NCBI GenBank assembly: GCA_029260795.1
Contig: JAJDCO010000008.1
Location: 1-37,273, forward strand
Direction: 5' to 3'
From: Planctomycetota bacterium
GTDB lineage: Bacteria; Planctomycetota; OFTM77
DNA: 37,273 nucleotides
Shown: positions 33,251-37,273 of the stretch, in pieces
Layout: each line of letters begins with the position of its first letter
Numbering within the stretch: position 1 is the first letter of the stretch
Notes under the pieces: generated by a model
The model's database searches: none
The model's input: the letters and a program-made list of their open reading frames with translations, nothing else
What the model was told of the DNA's origin: nothing
Made by a program: the position numbers and the translations under genes

Positions 33251-33275
33251 CGCAAGTCGCCCGGTCGCTAGCCTG

Positions 33276-33749
33276 CTACTTCGCCCGCCGTTTGAACACG
33301 AACTCCGTCGCCTTCGAACCGTCCATCAGGGAGATCGTCGCCGTCATCCCCTGCTCCGTCTTCTCGTAGCGGATCCGCTGCGGGTGATCGTGCTCGGGGT
33401 TCTCGAACACCGCCTCCTCCTCCGTGACCTTCACCGCTCGGAACAGCACCGGACGATCGCCTCCCGGCTGCACGATGTACGCGATCCTCCCGCCGTGCGT
33501 CGCGATCCGCATGAACTCGAAGAAGTACGTCCGTTTCGAATCGTAGGTGTGCGACATCCCCATGATCGTGGTCCCGGCGTGCGGCAGCCAATGCTCGATC
33601 GTCGTCTTGTTGCCTTCCGTGCGCTCCCAGGTCCCCACGATCCATGCGAGCTTCGGGGTGTCCTGGGACGTGGCCCGTTCCGGCTGGGCATCCTGCGGAC
33701 TACCGAGCGCGATCAAGACGATGAATGCGGTGGCGAGCTTCCAGGACAT
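33276..33749 (-). CDS. Exported DUF6265 protein, copy B
   Basis: The product is 157 residues, aligned end to end with copy A and about 85% identical. ATG 33749 is chosen because it matches the start of copy A and keeps the same distance to AAAGGA. Two further starts (GTG 33755, ATG 33752) precede it in frame. The signal peptide is MSWKLATAFIVLIALG. The DUF6265 core (LAWIVGTWER, WLPHAGTTIMGMSHTY, YFFEFMRI) is unchanged. Most differences are in the signal region and the C-terminal tail. The intact frame and conserved core suggest the copy is under selection. A CHAT remnant lies just downstream. Confidence 0.85.
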   Translation of the reverse strand: MSWKLATAFIVLIALGSPQDAQPERATSQDTPKLAWIVGTWERTEGNKTTIEHWLPHAGTTIMGMSHTYDSKRTYFFEFMRIATHGGRIAYIVQPGGDRPVLFRAVKVTEEEAVFENPEHDHPQRIRYEKTEQGMTATISLMDGSKATEFVFKRRAK

Positions 33750-34058
33750 CATCACGAAATCCTTTCGGGAGGTGCGTTGCGCTGCGTCGCCCGGCCGGGG
33801 AGACGTGGCGAGCGGCGGACCCGGGTGGGGGACTGGCCGACGCCGAGAACGTGCACGGGGCTATTCACAGAGACATTCTAGACTTCTCGTGTCGCGATCT
33901 ATCGCCGCCCGTTCGACGGGGCCGTGGAGCTTGGTGTTCAGCGGAGCGGCGACGGCGATGGCCCGGGAGCGCCAACCGCGTCCGACAAGTCGAAGATCGG
34001 TGGTACCGACTGCCCGCCTCGCCTCGCTCGTCGTCGGCTGGAGCGCGGGCCGGTCGAT
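33750..34058. other. Upstream DNA shared with DUF6265 copy A, then spacer
   Basis: Positions 33750-33910 align with 28669-28815, sharing GCGTTGCGCTGCGTCGCCCG and, at the far end, CATTCTAGACTTCTC and ATCTATCGCC. The duplication therefore included the promoter side of the gene. From 33911 to 34058 I see no gene or repeat. Confidence 0.65.
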
Positions 34059-34793
34059 TCAGTCGTGCTTCCTGAGTTCGGCGGCCTTTGTGAAATAGAT
34101 CGGCTGGCCGACCGCCAGGCGACCTCTTCGAATCACGGTGCCGTAGACTCCGGCCTTGTTGCTTCTCTCGCGAACGACTGATTTGAGCACTTCCGGCGAG
34201 GGGCGCGCTGTGTCCGGGTCGAAGTTGACCATCGAGCAGCGCTCGTCCCAATTGGTGACGGCGACGGCGGTGTCGCCTTCTCCGAACGAGAGCACCCCTC
34301 CCACCCAGGCGTCCTCGCCGAACGGATCGGATGGCTGCGACGCGATCAGGATGTTGGGTCGGAATCTTCGGACGTCGGGTGGGTGCCCGGCGAGCTCGGC
34401 GATCTTGCCGACCGTGGCAGACGTGATCGCGGAGACGGCGGCTTCGTCAAAGATGCCTCGGTCGAGGTGCGTCATTTCGACCGCCGATCCGTGCCGGCGG
34501 CCGACCTCGGCGGCGAGCTCCGGGCCGAACAGAGCCAGCTCCTCTCCCTCGGGCGTGCGCACATACGTCGGGAGGCTTCCCGCGGTGTTCGATTCCCGAC
34601 GCACCGGGGTACAGCGAAGCAGCTCCGGGAGCTGGGTGGCCGTCAGCCACGGGAACCCACCGCGATCGTCGATCCGACGAAGGGCCAAGCGCCGGTCACC
34701 GACAAGACCGTGCCAGCCCAGCTCGGCTTCCTCGAGTGCCTCGCCGCTCATGGACTTCACGGGGTAGCGAAAGAGCGCCTCGACCTCACCCAC
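34059..34793 (-). CDS. MOSC-domain protein
   Basis: The product is 244 residues and cytoplasmic. The only upstream start in a sensible place is GTG 34793. The N-terminal MOSC beta-barrel begins at once (VEALFRYPVKSMSGEAL), which is the family start. The C-terminal MOSC core has RFRPNILIAS and ERCSMVNFDPDTA, where the Cys is the expected molybdenum-cofactor ligand, followed by LAVGQPIYF. Such proteins are related to the mARC reductases and YcbX, which detoxify N-hydroxylated compounds using molybdenum cofactor. No ferredoxin domain is fused, so an electron partner must come from elsewhere. No operon partner is visible. Confidence 0.9.
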   Translation of the reverse strand: MGEVEALFRYPVKSMSGEALEEAELGWHGLVGDRRLALRRIDDRGGFPWLTATQLPELLRCTPVRRESNTAGSLPTYVRTPEGEELALFGPELAAEVGRRHGSAVEMTHLDRGIFDEAAVSAITSATVGKIAELAGHPPDVRRFRPNILIASQPSDPFGEDAWVGGVLSFGEGDTAVAVTNWDERCSMVNFDPDTARPSPEVLKSVVRERSNKAGVYGTVIRRGRLAVGQPIYFTKAAELRKHD

Positions 34794-35308
34794 CTGGATC
34801 GTCCTGTTCGATCTCGTCCGCCCAACGGGTCGGGCTTCAGCTGCAACAGAGCGCTGACCGTCGACGCACTGTCACAGAGTCCCGACACCAGAATGCTACC
34901 GAATTCAGGACCTGAAAGCATGCCCATCGACCCCTGCCGGATCTCTCCCGGATTCCGTCCTGAAGACCGCCAGGGGCCGGGCTGGTTCTCCACTCGGGAC
35001 CGCTCCGCGCACCGACCTGCGCCGCCGGGGAAGGCTCCGGGCCCGAGTGCGATCTCTCAGAGTCACCCGTCTGAATGTCAATGCGCTCCCGGTCGGATAC
35101 CGGGAGCGCGAGCATGTTGCCTGTCGGAGGGTCGAGGCTGGCAGTACCCTGCCCAGCGGGAGCACTTGCCTTCTCGGGCGCCACCCCGAGCACACTCGAC
35201 CGTCCGGAGCCGTTCCGGGGCGCCCGCCCCGATGCGAGACGCGGGCGCGCTCGACGCGAGATTCCCGAGCTCAATTGAAGTCGACGCGCGGCACCCCATC
35301 CGGCGTTG
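34794..35308. other. Gene-free 515 bp between MOSC and cupin genes, with a strong hairpin
   Basis: The main signal is a perfect 11-bp inverted repeat, GCGCTCCCGGT (35083-35093) and ACCGGGAGCGC (35099-35109), with a 5-nt loop. It lies about 200 bp beyond the cupin stop and has no T-run in either direction. Open frames here are biased-composition shadows. I see no supported gene. Confidence 0.5.
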
Positions 35309-36085
35309 CTAGGCGTTCTCGCCGAACATGATCAGGATCAGCTCAGCGGCCTCCTCGGTGTCGTTCCACCAGCGGTGCTGGACGCTCGCCGGAATGAAGA
35401 CCGCTTGTCCGGCGGTTACCGTGACTCGCTGGCCGTCCACTTCGCCGACGGACTTTCCGCGGACGACGATGGCCATCATGGGAAACGGCGCCGCTTGTTC
35501 CTGGGGATCATCGCGAACGCGCTCGCCGGGCTCCACTCGATACCAAGCCGTTCGCAGCCCAGGCTGGTAGTAGAAGACCACGAAGTTCGATCCGTGGGCT
35601 CGCCTCGTCATTCCCTCGCCGAAGGGGATGACCTCGGGAAACCCGCGGGTCCAGAAATGGAACGAGAAGGGGTTGATGGCGCCGTACTCGGCGAACGATG
35701 GCTCGAACCCATCCATGTGGAGAACGTCCATCGGAGCGTAGTCGTCGCCGAAGGACTTGCCCTGAGCCGTCAACGCGTTGATCTTGCCCTGGTCGATCGC
35801 GCGGAGGGTCTTCGCCTCCACCCGATAGACGAAGGTCGGCTTCGGAGCCGGCCCCTTGACCAGCTCGACACCCCAACGTTCTTCGCTCTGCTCGCCCGTC
35901 ACGCGCACGTGCCACTCGCCTTCGTCCGGCACCCGGATGCCGAAGAGCATCGGCTGGGCCGCGAATCGATCCGAGCGGAAGTCCTGAACGTACGATTGAA
36001 TGATCTTCTCGATCGATGGCGTCGCCTCTTGAGCGCTGCCCATCAATCCCATGAGAGTTCCGATGACGATGGCCGTGACGAACAT
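35309..36085 (-). CDS. Exported protein with SCP2-like N-terminal region and C-terminal cupin
   Basis: The product is 258 residues. ATG 36085 follows a strong AGGAGGT. The first 18 residues are a signal peptide (MFVTAIVIGTLMGLMGSA). Residues about 25-125 resemble a sterol-carrier-protein-2-like fold (FVYRVEAKTLRAIDQGKINALTAQGK is seen only in part). The C-terminal region has a double-stranded beta-helix cupin pattern: TAWYRVEPGERV, then FPMMAIVVRGKS, then VTAGQAVFIPASVQHRWWN with a metal-type His. It is probably a periplasmic small-molecule binder. It lies 93 bp downstream of an AraC-type regulator on the same strand, which may control it. Confidence 0.78.
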   Translation of the reverse strand: MFVTAIVIGTLMGLMGSAQEATPSIEKIIQSYVQDFRSDRFAAQPMLFGIRVPDEGEWHVRVTGEQSEERWGVELVKGPAPKPTFVYRVEAKTLRAIDQGKINALTAQGKSFGDDYAPMDVLHMDGFEPSFAEYGAINPFSFHFWTRGFPEVIPFGEGMTRRAHGSNFVVFYYQPGLRTAWYRVEPGERVRDDPQEQAAPFPMMAIVVRGKSVGEVDGQRVTVTAGQAVFIPASVQHRWWNDTEEAAELILIMFGENA

Positions 36086-36178
36086 GGCGCACCTCCTGGT
36101 TTTCAGAAGCTTGGGAGTGAATCTACGGGTGTGAGAATAGGAGGGCGGATCGGCGCGCTCTTGAACGAATGGGACATC

Positions 36179-36970
36179 TCACCAGATCGTGGCTGCTCCA
36201 TCACCGCGAAGGTCGCTGGGGCGGATGCCACCGAGGTCTACGAACTCGCGCACCATGTGAGCCTGGTCGGAGTATCCGGCGTCGAAGGCCAGGAACGCCC
36301 ACGGAACGCTCGGGAGAGCGCGCGCCATCTTGATGGCATGATCGAAGCGATTGATCCGGGAGAAGAGCTTGGGCGAGAAGCCGAGTCTCTCGCTCATGAC
36401 CCGACCGAGATGGCGTCTCGAGAGATTGACGTGTTCGGCAAGATCCTGGACACGGAGCGCGCCCGCGCGACGCGCGACTTCCCGAACGACCACGTCGATC
36501 ACTTTCGATCTCAGTCGCTCGACCTGGACGCGCTCGAAGAGCCAGTGCTCGATGGCACGGACGCAGGACAGGTCGTCGGCGGCACCTTGAACGAGATCTT
36601 GGACCCGCTTCGCTTCCGAGCCCATCACGGCCGCCAGCGGTTCGTACCGGTCGGCCAGGGACGACATCGGCACGCCGAGAACCGGCATCGCGCCCTCCGG
36701 CAGCAGCTGAACGATGAAGATCCGACCGGCGGCGGCGAGCTGAAAGTCGAACGGTCCCGTTCGGGGACCCGAGACTGAGCTGTCGTCCCACGCCATCCCA
36801 CCGCGATCACAAGACCGGAGCACGGAACCGACGCGCTGGAACACTAAGCAGGTCGAACCGTCGGGGAGGACTCGGGCGGTCAGGTCTGTGGCCGCCGCAT
36901 CGACGGACCAGATGCCGGCCAAGATCCCCGTCAACCGACTCGGGGCGGGATACCAGGCGGACTGCCACAC
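36179..36970 (-). CDS. AraC-family transcriptional regulator
   Basis: The product is 263 residues from GTG 36970, with GAGGAG about 8 bases upstream. The N-terminal half (about 1-110) begins with a WYPAPSRL motif and VLPDGSTCLVF, as in AraC proteins with a DUF6597-type sensing domain. The C-terminal AraC domain has two helix-turn-helix units: VQDLAEHVNLSRRHLGRVMS (about 174-193), and FLAFDAGYSDQAHMVREF near 226-243, followed by GIRPSDLR. It is cytoplasmic. The neighbouring cupin gene is the obvious target candidate, but the inducer is unknown. Confidence 0.9.
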   Translation of the reverse strand: MWQSAWYPAPSRLTGILAGIWSVDAAATDLTARVLPDGSTCLVFQRVGSVLRSCDRGGMAWDDSSVSGPRTGPFDFQLAAAGRIFIVQLLPEGAMPVLGVPMSSLADRYEPLAAVMGSEAKRVQDLVQGAADDLSCVRAIEHWLFERVQVERLRSKVIDVVVREVARRAGALRVQDLAEHVNLSRRHLGRVMSERLGFSPKLFSRINRFDHAIKMARALPSVPWAFLAFDAGYSDQAHMVREFVDLGGIRPSDLRGDGAATIW

Positions 36971-37117
36971 AGCTCACTCCTCGGCTCCCCGTCAGTTCTC
37001 CTGGGTGCTCGGCTCTTCCGGATTGCGGCCGCCAGGCAATCGATTGAGCCGCCGCAGCGGGGCCTGGCTGCGGCCAACACTACGAGGATGGGGTGTGGAT
37101 TCTCTCGTGCGCAGTTT
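36971..37117. other. Spacer between the AraC gene and the transposase remnant
   Basis: No gene is supported. If an insertion sequence lies to the right, its end should fall in this 147-bp stretch, but I could not identify a terminal inverted repeat without its partner. Confidence 0.4.
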
Positions 37118-37273
37118 CTATGCGGCCCTCCTGACAGCGCATCGCAGCGTCTTCATGGCGAGCTTCATTCCCGCCTCCCATCGGTCGCTTGTAGCCAGTG
37201 CACGGAGTTGGAGGATGTGCTCTCCAGAGGCTTCCTTCCAGCGAGTGCCTGACCGCTTCATTCGGACCTCGAC
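37118..37273 (-). CDS. C-terminal end of a probable transposase (cut by the window edge)
   Basis: The last 51 codons of a minus-strand frame are visible before TAG at 37120-37118, including [20 protein letters not shown] and, further on, RWEAGMKLA. The pattern K-x-S-G-x-R-W-x-x-x-(A/G)...I-L-x-L-R-(A/S) followed by D-R-W resembles the C-terminus of ISKra4-type and related DDE transposases. The frame is open to the edge. Whether the element is complete cannot be judged here. Confidence 0.6.
   Translation of the reverse strand, partial: VEVRMKRSGTRWKEASGEHILQLRALATSDRWEAGMKLAMKTLRCAVRRAA

Larger units (their letters stand above)
32566..33275. other. Gene-free 710-bp junction right of the CHAT gene
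   Basis: This stretch holds a weak possible CHAT promoter on the minus strand (TTGACG at 32651-32646, TAGCCT at 32627-32622, 18-bp spacer), an imperfect inverted repeat (32728-32798), a 33-bp tRNA-Pro 3' end (32847-32879), one diverged 38-bp unit (33108-33145), and a decayed CHAT end (33158-33250). A minus-strand open frame with a [12 protein letters not shown] peptide is the complement of the tRNA end, not a gene. Confidence 0.6.

Noticed and set aside
34837..35274. 145-codon minus-strand frame in the MOSC-cupin gap
   Set aside because: Its composition is low-complexity and no start signal or family match is visible.
35306..36778. 490-codon plus-strand frame opposite the cupin and AraC genes
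   Set aside because: Both minus-strand genes have clear domains and ribosome-binding sites. This frame is their complement.

Overview
The window is GC-rich, mostly coding bacterial chromosome. It is probably from a member of Planctomycetota or a similar large-genome lineage. That placement rests on gene content: an FHA/sigma-54 activator, a VIT-VWA protein, long carboxypeptidase-regulatory repeat proteins, a secreted multi-CxxC protein and a secreted TPR-CHAT protein. No ribosomal RNA or marker gene is present, so the placement is tentative.

Positions 1-15,579 look like ordinary backbone. In order they hold a left-truncated sigma-54 activator, a small glutaredoxin-like gene, a VIT-VWA protein, a membrane-anchored carboxypeptidase-regulatory repeat protein, a small unknown gene, a DUF3108 protein, a hydantoinase/oxoprolinase A-type gene, the phospholipid pair plsY-gpsA, a DUF3568-like lipoprotein and a cysteine-rich secreted protein. 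Two intergenic stretches, near 8.7 kb and 13.5-14.0 kb, carry related degenerate repeats. The second contains a 132-bp tandem array.

Positions 15,580-32,879 form an accessory region bounded by tRNA-Pro sequence. An intact tRNA-Pro(GGG) with encoded CCA lies at 15,580-15,656. A perfect 33-bp copy of its 3' end lies at 32,847-32,879, and a shorter 21-bp copy at 27,750-27,770. This is the pattern left by integration at a tRNA 3' end, although no integrase is visible. Just after the tRNA is a nine-copy, 38-bp tandem array, and diverged relatives of its unit follow both tRNA fragments. The first sub-block (15.7-27.7 kb) has a defence-like gene set. A minus-strand operon encodes an Xre/MbcA-type antitoxin, a RES toxin and a stand-alone XPB/Ssl2-N-like (helicase-associated) protein. 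A divergent plus-strand group encodes a TM0106-type RecB nuclease/RNase H/helicase fusion, a lipoprotein and a PLD-helicase-DUF3427 protein. The second sub-block (27.7-32.9 kb) holds a secreted TPR-CHAT protease-like protein and a DUF6265 protein.

Positions 32.8-33.9 kb hold a partial second copy of that block: a tRNA-Pro fragment, a decayed CHAT C-terminus, and a second DUF6265 gene about 85% identical to the first with its upstream DNA. The right end carries a MOSC protein, a secreted cupin preceded by an AraC-type regulator, and the C-terminal end of a probable transposase cut by the window edge.

The most interesting part is the tRNA-Pro-bounded, repeat-associated, defence-like island. 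Its component families are known. Their combination, the link between the 38-bp repeat and tRNA-Pro ends, and the duplicated CHAT/DUF6265 module deserve a closer look.
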